Below are positions 56,965-64,000 of a stretch of DNA of 64,000 nt, in pieces (the first letter of the stretch is position 1; each line of letters opens with the position of its first letter). A program made the position numbers and the translations under genes. Under the pieces are notes generated by a model. It searched no databases, had not been told where the DNA came from, and saw only the letters and a program-made list of their open reading frames with translations. The DNA is from Pararobbsia silviterrae (GTDB taxonomy: Bacteria > Pseudomonadota > Gammaproteobacteria > Burkholderiales > Burkholderiaceae). Location of the stretch: contig NZ_RBZU01000001.1 of the NCBI RefSeq assembly GCF_003628125.1, positions 372,001-436,000 on the forward strand. Reading direction: 5' to 3'.

Positions 56965-57060
56965 ATGCACATGCACATGCACATGCACATGCACATGCAC
57001 ATGCACATGCACATGCACATGCACATGCACATGCACATGCACATGCACATGCACATGCAC
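56965..57060. repeat. Sixteen perfect tandem copies of the hexamer ATGCAC
   Basis: Bases 56965-57060 are exactly 16 copies of ATGCAC with no interruption, and an imperfect ATGCGC follows. The array lies between map and the promoter of the riboswitch-controlled exchanger, ending 54 bp before the -35 box. Hexamer arrays of this length are typically variable in number. The ORFs running through it (Met-His, Cys-Thr or His-Val repeats) are not regarded as genes. Confidence 0.95.
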
Positions 57061-57114
57061 ATGCGCGTGCCGAATCGACGCGTCGCCGCCGCTCTTTGCT
57101 CGAAAATTGAAATC

Positions 57115-57143
57115 TTGTCGAAAGCTTCGCCGGTCGCTAGAAT
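57115..57143 (+). promoter_or_regulatory. Sigma70-type promoter of the riboswitch-exchanger unit
   Basis: TTGTCG (57115-57120) and TAGAAT (57138-57143) are separated by the ideal 17 bp. The predicted start near 57150 coincides with the beginning of the riboswitch fold. Confidence 0.75.
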
Positions 57144-57145
57144 GC

Positions 57146-57260
57146 GCTCCGTCATTGGGGAGTAGTCTTCTTCCTCTCAAGGAAGAGAGCGCGTCAACAT
57201 CATCGGCCGCGGCCGTGGCGCGTTCGACCTTCACGGTTTGGCGAGACCATTGACGCGCTG
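57146..57260 (+). ncRNA. yybP-ykoY manganese riboswitch
   Basis: The conserved pieces of this class appear in order: GGGGAGTAG (57157-57165), a TTCTTCC/GGAAGAG hairpin, GTCAACATCATCGGC (57193-57207) and GGTTTGGCGAGACC (57235-57248). CGTCA (57150-57154) and TGACG (57251-57255) close the fold as P1. The class binds Mn2+ and turns on manganese or divalent-cation exporters. A perfect 10-bp hairpin (TGGCCGGACG 57269-57278, CGTCCGGCCA 57302-57311) directly in front of the exchanger's ribosome site is the probable expression platform. The aptamer class is well established; the switching mechanism here is inferred. Confidence 0.88.
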
Positions 57261-57322
57261 TTTCGTTCTGGCCGGACGGAAGCGGTGCGTCATGGAAATC
57301 GCGTCCGGCCACAGGGGCTCGC

Positions 57323-58336
57323 GTGACTTCTCTCGTTCTCGAATTGCTGCTGATGCTGGTGATGATTCTCGCCGCGGCAGAACTGTTCACCAACGCCCTC
57401 GAACATCTCGGCGAGCGGCTCAAGATCTCCGAAGGTGTCACGGGCTCGCTGTTCGCGGCGGTCGGCACCGCCCTGCCCGAAACGACCGTGCCCTTGCTCG
57501 CGATCCTGTCCGGCGACGGCGCGACGGGACGCGTCAACGAGGAGATCGGCGTCGGCGCGATTCTCGGCGCGCCCCTCATGCTCGCGACGCTCTCGACATT
57601 TTTGATGACCATCGCCGTGCTGCGCGTGCGCACGCTGTCGGGACGCATCGCGCCCGAGCGCTCGGGATTCGAGCGCGATCTGAACTTCTTTATCGGCGCC
57701 TTCGTGCTCGCGACGGCCGCGATGTTCGTGCCGCATCAGAACCTGATCGTGCGCGCGCTGATCTCGCTCGCGCTCGTCGGCGTCTATGTCGGCTATGTGG
57801 CGTCGACGCTGCGTGCGTCGGGTACGCTCGTCGAGGCCGGGCACGGCACGGAGGCCGAGGGCACGATGCTGCTCGCGCGGCTCGGTTTGCCGACGACGCT
57901 CGTGACGATCGTCGCGCAACTGGCGATCGCGGTCGCGTTGCTCGTCGGCGGCGCGAAGGGGTTTATCCATGGCGTCGAGGGCGTATCGAAGGCGCTCGGC
58001 GTGTCGGCGCTGCTGCTGTCGCTGCTGATCATTCCGATCGCGACCGAATTGCCCGAGAAGATCAACAGCATTCTCTGGATCCGGCGCGGCAAGGACACGC
58101 TCGCGTTCGGCAACATCACGGGCGCGATGGTGTTCCAGGGCACGCTGTTGCCCGCGATCGGCATCCTGCTCACCCCATGGGAGCCGCGCATCGAGGTGCT
58201 GACCGGCGTCACGATCACGCTTGCCGCGGCGATCTGGGTGCGTCTGCATTCGCGCACGCGCGGCGTGCGCGTCTGGGCGCTGCTCGTCAACGGCGGGCTC
58301 TACGCCGCGTATCTCGCGATCACGCTGGCGCGCTGA
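57323..58336 (+). CDS. Sodium/calcium exchanger (CaCA) family cation transporter
   Basis: GTG 57323 start with AGGGG upstream gives 337 residues. Two inverted repeats of membrane helices carry the alpha-motifs: GVTGSLFAAVGTALPETTVPLLAI near residue 39 and LLLSLLIIPIATELPEKINSILWIRRG near residue 232. The central NEEIGVGAILGAPLM and FGNITGAMVFQGTLLP segments are also typical of PF01699. The Mn2+ riboswitch in its leader implies export of Mn2+ (or Ca2+) when the metal is in excess. Confidence 0.92.
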   Translation: MTSLVLELLLMLVMILAAAELFTNALEHLGERLKISEGVTGSLFAAVGTALPETTVPLLAILSGDGATGRVNEEIGVGAILGAPLMLATLSTFLMTIAVLRVRTLSGRIAPERSGFERDLNFFIGAFVLATAAMFVPHQNLIVRALISLALVGVYVGYVASTLRASGTLVEAGHGTEAEGTMLLARLGLPTTLVTIVAQLAIAVALLVGGAKGFIHGVEGVSKALGVSALLLSLLIIPIATELPEKINSILWIRRGKDTLAFGNITGAMVFQGTLLPAIGILLTPWEPRIEVLTGVTITLAAAIWVRLHSRTRGVRVWALLVNGGLYAAYLAITLAR

Positions 58337-58360
58337 GCGCGCGTGAACGATGCTTTCGTG

Positions 58361-58400
58361 CGGTGCGGTGCGGTGCGGTGCGGTGCGGTGCGGTGCGGTG
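58361..58400. repeat. Eight tandem copies of the pentamer CGGTG
   Basis: Bases 58361-58400 are eight perfect copies of CGGTG, 25 bp after the exchanger stop and ahead of the tag gene. A GTG before and a TG after extend it partially. A 5-bp unit is prone to slippage. Confidence 0.9.
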
Positions 58401-58565
58401 TGCGTGCACGTGTGCGCAAGTGTCGCCGAGCTCCCGTCGGGGGCGCATGACGCGGGCGTCGCGTGACACGCCGTACGCGTCTTCTTTGGCAGAATCCTGC
58501 ATGCCGACCGCGCGAGCGTCGCACGACCCTTTACACTTGCACGGCCTCGCGAACGGAGACCTCCG

Positions 58566-59303
58566 ATGCCATCCCCAAGCAAGCCATCGACGAAGACCGC
58601 ACCCAAAGCGCTCGATGCACCCAAAGCGCCCAAAGCACCCAAAGCACCCAAAGCGCTCGACGTGCCCAAAGCGCCCGATGCGCCCGACACACGATCCGTC
58701 GCCGCCGTCGCGCGTTGTCACTGGTGCGGCGAGATTCCCGAGTATCAGCACTATCACGATCACGAGTGGGGCTTTCCCGTCGACGACGACCGGCGTTTGT
58801 TCGAGAAGATCTGCCTCGAAGGGTTTCAGTCGGGTTTGAGCTGGATCACGATCCTGCGCAAGCGCGAAGCGTTCCGGCGCGCGTTCGTGAACTTCGACGC
58901 GCGCAAGGTCGCGCGCTTCGACGAGCGGGATATCGAGCGTCTGCTTGCCGACGCGGGCATCGTGCGCCATCGCGGCAAGATCGAAGCGGCGATCAACAAC
59001 GCGCAACGCCTGCTCGAATTGCTCGAAACCGAAAACTCGCTCGCGGCCTTTCTCTGGCGCTTCGAACCCGATCCGAAGACGCGGCCGACGAAGCTCACGC
59101 GCGAGCTGCTGAGCACGATGGCGACGTCGCCCGAGTCGATCGCGATGAGCAAGGAACTCAAGAAGCGCGGATGGAAGTTCGTCGGGCCCACGACGATGTA
59201 CGCGCTGATGCAGGCGATGGGCCTCGTCAACGATCATCAGGACGGCTGCGACGCACGCACGCGCGCGCTCGCGGCGCGCAAGGCGTTCAAGGTGCCGACT
59301 TGA
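58566..59303 (+). CDS. tag: DNA-3-methyladenine glycosylase I with low-complexity N-terminus
   Basis: 245 residues. The first ~45 residues are a Lys-Ala-Pro repeat (KAPKAPKAPKAL...), encoded by a 9-bp DNA repeat, and precede the normal start of the domain at RCHWCGEIPEYQHYHDHEWGFPVDD. The Tag zinc site is complete: the CHWCG cysteine, the early His and NDHQDGCD with His and Cys. The substrate pocket segment GFQSGLSWITILRKREAFRRAF is intact. It excises 3-methyladenine from alkylated DNA. The repeated N-terminal tail may be a linker of variable length. Confidence 0.93.
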   Translation: MPSPSKPSTKTAPKALDAPKAPKAPKAPKALDVPKAPDAPDTRSVAAVARCHWCGEIPEYQHYHDHEWGFPVDDDRRLFEKICLEGFQSGLSWITILRKREAFRRAFVNFDARKVARFDERDIERLLADAGIVRHRGKIEAAINNAQRLLELLETENSLAAFLWRFEPDPKTRPTKLTRELLSTMATSPESIAMSKELKKRGWKFVGPTTMYALMQAMGLVNDHQDGCDARTRALAARKAFKVPT

Positions 59304-59478
59304 AGGTCCGGGAGCGGAATCGCTCGGCCCTCATTCTCCGAGAACCTGGGTCTTCGCGCCCCTTAGTCCGTCGGTCCCTGAGGCACTGAGTCCCCGAGTC
59401 CCTAAGGTCTCGGGCTCCCAAATCCTAAAGTTCCCCAGTCCCCAGTCCCCAGCCCCCCAAGTCCCCGAGGCGCGCGGC

Positions 59479-59721
59479 TCAGCGTTCGCCGTCGAGCAGA
59501 TCGTTGAGCAGGCCGTCGAAGCCCATTTGCGCGTCTTCGAGTTCCTGCAGCGCGGCGTCGAGGACCTGCAGCGCGAGCTTCGACGGCTGGCCGCCGCCTT
59601 CGGGCGGAAACTGCGACTGCAGGGACGTGAACGCCGCCTGGACCTTGTGTGTCGCGGCCACGACGCGTTCCATCGCTTGCGCTTCTTCGGCGCGTTTCTG
59701 TGCTTCAGTCGGTTCGTTCAT
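59479..59721 (-). CDS. Hypothetical small helical protein
   Basis: ATG 59721 (MNEPTEAQKRAEEAQAMERVVAATHKVQAAF) gives 80 residues that are mostly helical and acidic, without cysteine or a membrane segment. The pattern EPTEAQKRAEEAQAMERV suggests a coiled coil. No family was recognised. It lies 44 bp downstream of the proline iminopeptidase gene on the same strand. The ~175 bp between it and tag are low-complexity AGTCCCC-type sequence. Confidence 0.6.
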   Translation of the reverse strand: MNEPTEAQKRAEEAQAMERVVAATHKVQAAFTSLQSQFPPEGGGQPSKLALQVLDAALQELEDAQMGFDGLLNDLLDGER

Positions 59722-59765
59722 GAGGCTCTCTTCGGCGGGCGTCGCGCGATGCGACGGTTCGCGCA

Positions 59766-60851
59766 TTATCCTCGCGCGGCGTGTTCGCGGGTATCGACAC
59801 GGTTATCGACGCGGGCGCCGGCACCGGTATCGGCATAGAGCCGCTCGGCGTCGCGCCGGAGCGCGTCCGCGATGCCGGGCTCGAACGTGTAGTGTCCCGA
59901 GGCCTTGACGATCGACAACTGCGCACCGGACCACGCATCGGCGAGCGCCTGGGCCTGATCGGCGGGGCAGACCATGTCGAAGCGGCCGTGCACGATATAG
60001 CAGGGCAGATGCGCGATGCGGTGGACCTGCAGCAGCAGATCGGGCGGCGGCAGTTCGTCGGCCATATAGTGCCGTTCGAGCAGCGCCATCGAAATGGCCG
60101 ACGAGGGGACGGCAGGGGAAGCGGCTTGCGTCGCCGTCGCGGGCGCGTCTTGCGCGTCATCGCCCGATTTCGCCGATGCGTCCTCGGGCATCGGACCGAC
60201 CGCCGACAACCCGTATTCATAGTTCGACCACAACTGCGCGAGACGCAGACCGGCCGTATCGAAACGCGTGAGCGGCGCCTGCGCGAAGTCGAGCACCTGG
60301 GCCGCGTTCGCGGGCCGTCGGCCGCTCGCGCGCTCGATCGCGTCGAGAAAACGCGCGTGCGCGTCGGGGAACACGCGCCGCACGTCCCAGAGGAACCAGT
60401 CGATATCCTGCCGCCGCGCGAGAAAGATCCCGCGCAGCAGAAAGCCCGTGCAGCGCTCGGGGTAGCGCGCGCCGTACGCGAGCGCGAGCGTCGTGCCCCA
60501 CGATCCGCCAAATACGGCCCACGCCTCGATGCCGAGCGCCGCACGCAGCGCATCGGTGTCCTCGACGAGCTTCGCGAGCGTGTTCGCGCGCAATTCGCCG
60601 AACGGCGTCGAGCGTCCGCAGCCGCGTTGATCGAACATGACGACGCGCCAGCGTGTCGCGTCGAAGAACTCGGCCCAGCGCGGATTCGACGCGCCGCCGG
60701 GCCCGCCGTGCAGGATCACGACGGCGGGGCCGTCGGGATTGCCATGGCTGCGCCAATAGATCGTGTGCCCGTCGCCGACGTCGAGCATGCCTTCGCGAAA
60801 GCCGGGGCGTGCAGCGGGGGCCGCGGGGCCGTCGTTCTTCAGATCTTCCAT
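59766..60851 (-). CDS. pip: Proline iminopeptidase
   Basis: 361 residues. Peptidase S33 signatures are present: VVILHGGPGGASNPRW (oxyanion hole), FDQRGCGRSTPFGELRANT, nucleophile GGSWGTTLALAYG, HGRFDMVCPADQA with the Asp, and GHYTFEPG with the His. The enzyme releases N-terminal proline from peptides in the cytosol. About 30 residues of Ala/Pro/Asp-rich insert (~225-255) interrupt the cap region, and the C-terminus carries an unusual TREHAARG tail. It is the third gene of a minus-strand operon with the 2OG oxygenase and FAD dehydrogenase. Confidence 0.92.
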   Translation of the reverse strand: MEDLKNDGPAAPAARPGFREGMLDVGDGHTIYWRSHGNPDGPAVVILHGGPGGASNPRWAEFFDATRWRVVMFDQRGCGRSTPFGELRANTLAKLVEDTDALRAALGIEAWAVFGGSWGTTLALAYGARYPERCTGFLLRGIFLARRQDIDWFLWDVRRVFPDAHARFLDAIERASGRRPANAAQVLDFAQAPLTRFDTAGLRLAQLWSNYEYGLSAVGPMPEDASAKSGDDAQDAPATATQAASPAVPSSAISMALLERHYMADELPPPDLLLQVHRIAHLPCYIVHGRFDMVCPADQAQALADAWSGAQLSIVKASGHYTFEPGIADALRRDAERLYADTGAGARVDNRVDTREHAARG

Positions 60852-60872
60852 CGATGTGTGTGCGGGAGAAAC

Positions 60873-62270
60873 CTAGACGGGCAGCAGCTTACCCGGGTTC
60901 AGGATCCCGCGTGGATCGAGCGCCTGTTTGATCGCGCGCATCGTCGCGAGCTCGGCCGCGCTGCGCGAGACCGGCAGGAAGTCGCGCTTGAGCACGCCGA
61001 TGCCGTGCTCGGCCGAAATCGAACCCGCGTAGGGCGCGAGCAGCGCGTAGAGTTCGCGATCGATGACGTCGTGCGGGACGCCGGGCACGCTCCGGCCATC
61101 GACGGTCACGTGGAGATTCGAGTCGCCGATATGGCCGAAGTAGTAGGAGACCTGACCGGGCCAGCATTGCTCGAATCGCGCGCGGCACGCGTCGGCGAAG
61201 CGCCCGATCGCGCCGATCGGCAGGCTCACGTCGAAGTTCACGGGTTCGAGCCGGCTCGGAAATTCGGCGGTCGCCTCGCGAATCGCCCAGAGCGCGCGCG
61301 TCTCGGCGAGCGATTGCGCGATCACGGCGTCGCGCAGCGCGCCCGCTTCGAGCGCCTGCATGAGCACGTCGGAGAACGCCACACCGCGATCCTCGGGGTC
61401 GAGTCCCGCGTGCTCGATCAACGCGTACATCGGATGCCGCGCATCGAACGGCGAGCGCGCGCCCGGCGTCAGCGAGACGCCGAAGTCAAAAAAGTCCGGC
61501 CACATGATCTCGAACGCGCCCACGTCATTGCCGAAACGCGCGCGCATCGTGTTGAGCAGCGCGACGGCCGCCTCGTAGCCGTCGAGCGCGACGAGCGCCG
61601 TATGCCGCGCGCGGCGCGGCGGCGCGAGCTTCAGCACCGCGCGCGTGATGACGCCGAGCGTGCCTTCGGAACCGATGAACAGATGCTTGAGGTCGTAGCC
61701 CGTATTGTTCTTGACCATCTTGTTCAGCGAACTCAGGACCGTGCCGTCGGCGAGCACGACTTCGAGGCCGAGCGTCTGGTCGCGCGCGGTGCCCGACTGG
61801 ATCACGCGATTGCCACCCGCATTGGTCGCGAGATTGCCGCCGATCTGGCACGAGCCGCGCGCGCCGAGATCGAGCGCGAGTTCGAAACCCGCCTCGCTCG
61901 CCGCCTGTTGCGCCGTTTCAAGCAGGGTTCCCGCGCGCACGGTCATCGTCGCCGACGCCGTGTCGATCTCCTCGACGCCCGCCAGCCGTTCGAGCGACAT
62001 GGCGATATCGGACGCCCGCGCGATGGCCCCGCCCGCGAGCCCCGTCATGCCGCCCTGGGGTACGACGGGCTGATGCGCGTCATGACAGATCGCGAGCGCC
62101 CGCGCGACCTGCTCGGTCGTCGCGGGCATCAGCACGGCGGCCGGCCGCGTCGGCGTCATGCGCGTCCAGTCGGTCAACGCGCGCGCGCCGATCGCATCGC
62201 CCGTCCGGACCGCGTCGTCGCCGAGCGCGGCGCGCAGCGCGGCGAGCACGGCTGCGCTGTCGGGCGTCAT
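60873..62270 (-). CDS. FAD-linked dehydrogenase (GlcD/D-2-hydroxyacid dehydrogenase type)
   Basis: ATG 62270 (MTPDSAAVLAALRAALG) gives 465 residues and overlaps the oxygenase stop (ATGA). FAD_binding_4 covers ~35-180 (PVVPQGGMTGLAGGA and GGNLATNAGGNRVIQSG). The C-terminal FAD-oxidase domain includes YYFGHIGDSNLHVTV and SAEHGIGVLKRDFLPVSRS, and the gene ends with LDPRGILNPGKLLPV. Members oxidise D-lactate, D-2-hydroxyglutarate or other 2-hydroxyacids, passing electrons to the chain. Unlike the 998-residue gene near the start, no iron-sulfur part is present. Confidence 0.92.
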   Translation of the reverse strand: MTPDSAAVLAALRAALGDDAVRTGDAIGARALTDWTRMTPTRPAAVLMPATTEQVARALAICHDAHQPVVPQGGMTGLAGGAIARASDIAMSLERLAGVEEIDTASATMTVRAGTLLETAQQAASEAGFELALDLGARGSCQIGGNLATNAGGNRVIQSGTARDQTLGLEVVLADGTVLSSLNKMVKNNTGYDLKHLFIGSEGTLGVITRAVLKLAPPRRARHTALVALDGYEAAVALLNTMRARFGNDVGAFEIMWPDFFDFGVSLTPGARSPFDARHPMYALIEHAGLDPEDRGVAFSDVLMQALEAGALRDAVIAQSLAETRALWAIREATAEFPSRLEPVNFDVSLPIGAIGRFADACRARFEQCWPGQVSYYFGHIGDSNLHVTVDGRSVPGVPHDVIDRELYALLAPYAGSISAEHGIGVLKRDFLPVSRSAAELATMRAIKQALDPRGILNPGKLLPV

Positions 62271-63247
62271 GCGCTGCGCTTCCGGTAGGCCATCGAATCG
62301 TTGATGCGTCCGAGGATATAGTCGCCCGCCGCGATCGGTGCATAGCGCGCGGCATCGGCCGCGACGCCGAGTTCGCGCGGATCGACGCTGGCGTCGTAGG
62401 TCGGGTCGTAGAACGTCGCGATCGAATAGCGTTCGCGTCCCGAGCGATTGATCACGCGATGCAGCGTCGAGCGGTAGCGGTCGTTGCTCCAGCGCGCGAG
62501 CAGGTCGCCGACGTTCACGACGAAGGTGCCTGGCATCGACGGCGCGTCGATCCACGTATCGTTCGCGATCTCGCGGACCTGCAGACCGCCGACCGTGTCT
62601 TGCCAGAGCAGTGTGATGCAGCCGTAGTCCGTATGCGGCGCGACGCCGAACTGGTCGGCATCGGACATCGGCGGCTGCGGCGGGTAGTAGACCATCTGCG
62701 TGCGCTGCATGCGCTTCGTGTAGCGCGGCGCGAAGAAGTCGGGCGCGAGGCCGAGTCCGCACGCGATCGCGCGCAGCAGATCGGCGCCGCATGCGCCGAT
62801 CGCCTCGTAGTAGTCGTAGAGCGCGGGCTGCAATTCGGGCATGAAGTCGGGCCAGTTGTTCGGCCCGCGCAGCGCCTGTCCCGCGCGCACGTCGGGATCG
62901 TCTTCGGGCAGTTCGAGGCCGATGCCGAAGAACTCCTTGAAATCGGGGCGCTTGGCCTGATACATCGTCGCGCCGCCGATCGCGTGAAAGCCGCGATGGC
63001 GCGCATTGACGGCAACGCGGCTTTTCGTGTCGGCCGGAAACGCGAAGAACGTACGCGCCGCGTGCTCGGCGCGATCGATCGTCTGTTGCGGCACGCCGTG
63101 ATTCGCGAGATAGAAGAAGCCGATCTGCGTGCACGCCTCGTGGATCTCGCGGCCCACGCGCGCGAGCGCCGCGGGATCGTGGGCGCGCGGCTCGCCGCTG
63201 CGCAGTCCGCTGAAATCGATGATCGGAATCCGGTTCGACGACGACAT
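62267..63247 (-). CDS. 2-oxoglutarate/Fe(II)-dependent oxygenase, isopenicillin-N-synthase-like
   Basis: ATG 63247 (MSSSNRIPIIDFSGLRSGEP) gives 326 residues. The N-terminal DIOX_N region (~6-120, ACTQIGFFYLANHGV) and the 2OG-FeII domain (~180-285) are present. The iron ligands are His205 and Asp207 (HTDYG) and His263 (STLHRV), and the 2OG-binding Arg is Arg273 (RYSIATFYDP). It hydroxylates or oxidises a small molecule. Coupling to the hydroxyacid dehydrogenase suggests that the two act in sequence. Two GTATATAC palindromes lie in its upstream region. Confidence 0.9.
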   Translation of the reverse strand: MSSSNRIPIIDFSGLRSGEPRAHDPAALARVGREIHEACTQIGFFYLANHGVPQQTIDRAEHAARTFFAFPADTKSRVAVNARHRGFHAIGGATMYQAKRPDFKEFFGIGLELPEDDPDVRAGQALRGPNNWPDFMPELQPALYDYYEAIGACGADLLRAIACGLGLAPDFFAPRYTKRMQRTQMVYYPPQPPMSDADQFGVAPHTDYGCITLLWQDTVGGLQVREIANDTWIDAPSMPGTFVVNVGDLLARWSNDRYRSTLHRVINRSGRERYSIATFYDPTYDASVDPRELGVAADAARYAPIAAGDYILGRINDSMAYRKRSA

Positions 63248-63324
63248 ACACGCTCCTGACCCATGGCAACCACGACCGTACACGGCCTCGACGGACCGCG
63301 CTTCTCACCTTGCATCCACACGCT

Positions 63325-63452
63325 GTATATACCGCGAAAACGCGGCGCGCAAGCGGCGCTTCCCCGAGTCACGCACCGCTGCGTGACGCACGCTCACGTA
63401 TGCTCGATCAGGGCTGATCTTTATTTTTTTGCCTGAAAAGTGCGGTATATAC
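63325..63452. promoter_or_regulatory. Two near-identical GTATATAC palindromes in a divergent promoter
   Basis: GCTGTATATACCGC (63322-63335) and GCGGTATATACTGC (63442-63455) are each palindromic around GTATATAC, and they share GTATATACCGC/GCGGTATATAC as a perfect inverted 11-mer about 106 bp apart. They lie 75 bp upstream of the oxygenase start and 70 bp upstream of the binding-protein start, so one regulator probably controls both directions. The GTATAC-type core suggests a GntR/FCD protein. No such gene is adjacent within the window. Confidence 0.65.
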
Positions 63453-63522
63453 TGCGTCGCACTGTTCGACCCCCGCGGGCCCGCGGCACGCTGTCATACC
63501 CTGGTTTACACGGAGATCTTTC

Positions 63523-64000
63523 ATGAAGATTCTGGCAGGCTGGAAGCGCAGTTTGATGATGCTGGCCGTCTGTGCGGCCGGCGCGGTGAGTCTCGGCGCA
63601 CATGCCGAAGACGAGCTCGCGAAGGTCAAGCAGGCCGGCGAACTCGTCGTCGGCACCGAAATGCAGTTCGCGCCGTTCGACTTCCTCGAGAACGGCCAGC
63701 AAGCCGGCTTCAACAAGGACCTGTTCGCCGAAGTCGGCAAGGAACTCGGCGTCAAGGTTCGCTTCATCGATCTGCCGTGGCCGAGCGTCTTGCCGGGCCT
63801 CGAAGCCGGCAAGTTCGACATGGTCGGCGGCCCGCTCACGATGACCAAGGCGCGCGCCGAACGGTATGCGTTCTCGCTGCCGATCGCCGATGCGACCGAC
63901 GCGCTGCTCAAGCGCGCGAATGACGCGAGCCTCAAGACCTCGGCCGATATCTCGGGCAAGGTCGTCGGCGCGGGCAAGAGCTCGGCGCAGCTCGATCAGC
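63523..64000 (+). CDS. Amino-acid ABC transporter periplasmic binding protein (3' end outside window)
   Basis: About 159 codons are visible from ATG 63523 (MKILAGWKRSLMMLAVCAAGAVSLGAHAED). A Sec signal peptide of ~28 residues precedes a type 3 solute-binding domain (SBP_bac_3): LAKVKQAGELVVGTEMQFAPFDFLENGQQAGFNKDLFAEVGKELGVKVRFIDLPWPSVLPGLEAGKFDMVGGPLTMTKARAERYAFSLPI. These proteins bind polar or basic amino acids for ABC import. The ATPase and permease genes would lie beyond the window. It is divergent from the oxygenase operon and shares its putative operators. Confidence 0.9.
   Translation, partial: MKILAGWKRSLMMLAVCAAGAVSLGAHAEDELAKVKQAGELVVGTEMQFAPFDFLENGQQAGFNKDLFAEVGKELGVKVRFIDLPWPSVLPGLEAGKFDMVGGPLTMTKARAERYAFSLPIADATDALLKRANDASLKTSADISGKVVGAGKSSAQLDQ

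Noticed and set aside
56833-57253. ORFs encoding Met-His, Cys-Thr or His-Val dipeptide repeats
   Set aside because: They are the three-frame translations of the (ATGCAC)16 array, with no ribosome site or flanking coding sequence.
59781-62288. 835-residue open frame on the plus strand
   Set aside because: It is antisense to proline iminopeptidase and the FAD dehydrogenase, whose motifs are intact on the minus strand.
62267-63247. The 2OG-Fe(II) oxygenase as the missing PhnY* partner of the HD oxygenase
   Set aside because: It belongs to the isopenicillin-N-synthase-like group, not the PhyH-type PhnY* group, and lies 20 kb away in another operon.

Overview
The window is GC-rich DNA from a betaproteobacterium, most likely Burkholderiales (Burkholderia/Paraburkholderia/Caballeronia/Robbsia-like). 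The basis is the coding style (strong GC3, long antisense ORF shadows), a DUF4148-type lipoprotein, a PhnSTUV/PhnA/PhnY phosphonate cluster, FUSC and MHS transporters, and a short PyrE. This is inference from gene content, not a database match. No tRNA, rRNA, CRISPR array or complete insertion sequence was seen.

Layout. 1-5.9 kb: end of a cyclase gene, a 998-residue FAD/Fe-S oxidase whose start lies in an 11-bp inverted repeat, then an AT-rich islet with an orphan glycine-rich phage-tail-like gene bracketed by near-identical 21-bp direct repeats, then a small K+ channel gene. 5.9-10 kb: YddG-like exporter, a heptamer tandem repeat, DUF3237, SnoaL-like protein, alpha/beta hydrolase and an AraC regulator. 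10.4-13.7 kb: a catabolic operon of BKACE, ACS-family transporter and SDR dehydrogenase. 13.7-18 kb: DHA2 exporter, small Rieske protein, a decayed periplasmic-binding-protein gene, a GntR/FCD regulator and an antitoxin-PIN toxin pair. 18.3-25.6 kb: tannase-family esterase with a clear terminator, DsbG-like protein, histidine phosphatase, a Fic protein with a leaderless-looking promoter, a periplasmic HAD phosphatase and a small unknown gene. 25.6-31.6 kb: MHS transporter, arsenate-reductase-like protein, a Cache/HAMP/PAS/GGDEF cyclase, a hypothetical and a GlsB-type membrane protein. 31.9-36.8 kb: a very His-rich CDF zinc exporter divergent from an SmtB-type regulator, an orphan IS5-type fragment, FKBP and a FUSC protein. 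37-40.2 kb: MHS transporter with PcaR/IclR-like sites upstream, CDP-diacylglycerol hydrolase, PyrE.

40.3-50.6 kb is a complete-looking 2-aminoethylphosphonate (AEP) system. It holds the PhnS-T-U-V transporter, phosphonoacetate hydrolase PhnA, phosphonoacetaldehyde dehydrogenase PhnY and a PhnZ-like HD oxygenase on one strand. A DeoR regulator and a divergent FAD oxidoreductase follow. There is no phnW transaminase in the window, so the FAD enzyme is the likely first step. A repeated CACATTT..CG box occurs upstream of phnS and phnA.

50.9-59.7 kb: lipoprotein, LtrA protein, two secreted proteins, an AI-2E-family transporter with an extra C-terminal soluble domain, methionine aminopeptidase, a 16-copy hexamer repeat, a good sigma70 promoter feeding a yybP-ykoY Mn2+ riboswitch, the cation exchanger it controls, and 3-methyladenine glycosylase. 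59.5-64 kb: a minus-strand operon (2OG-Fe(II) oxygenase, FAD-linked dehydrogenase, proline iminopeptidase) divergent from an amino-acid ABC binding protein cut by the window end. Two GTATATAC palindromes lie in that divergent promoter.

Short tandem repeats (5- to 14-mers) recur at gene ends and promoters through the window.
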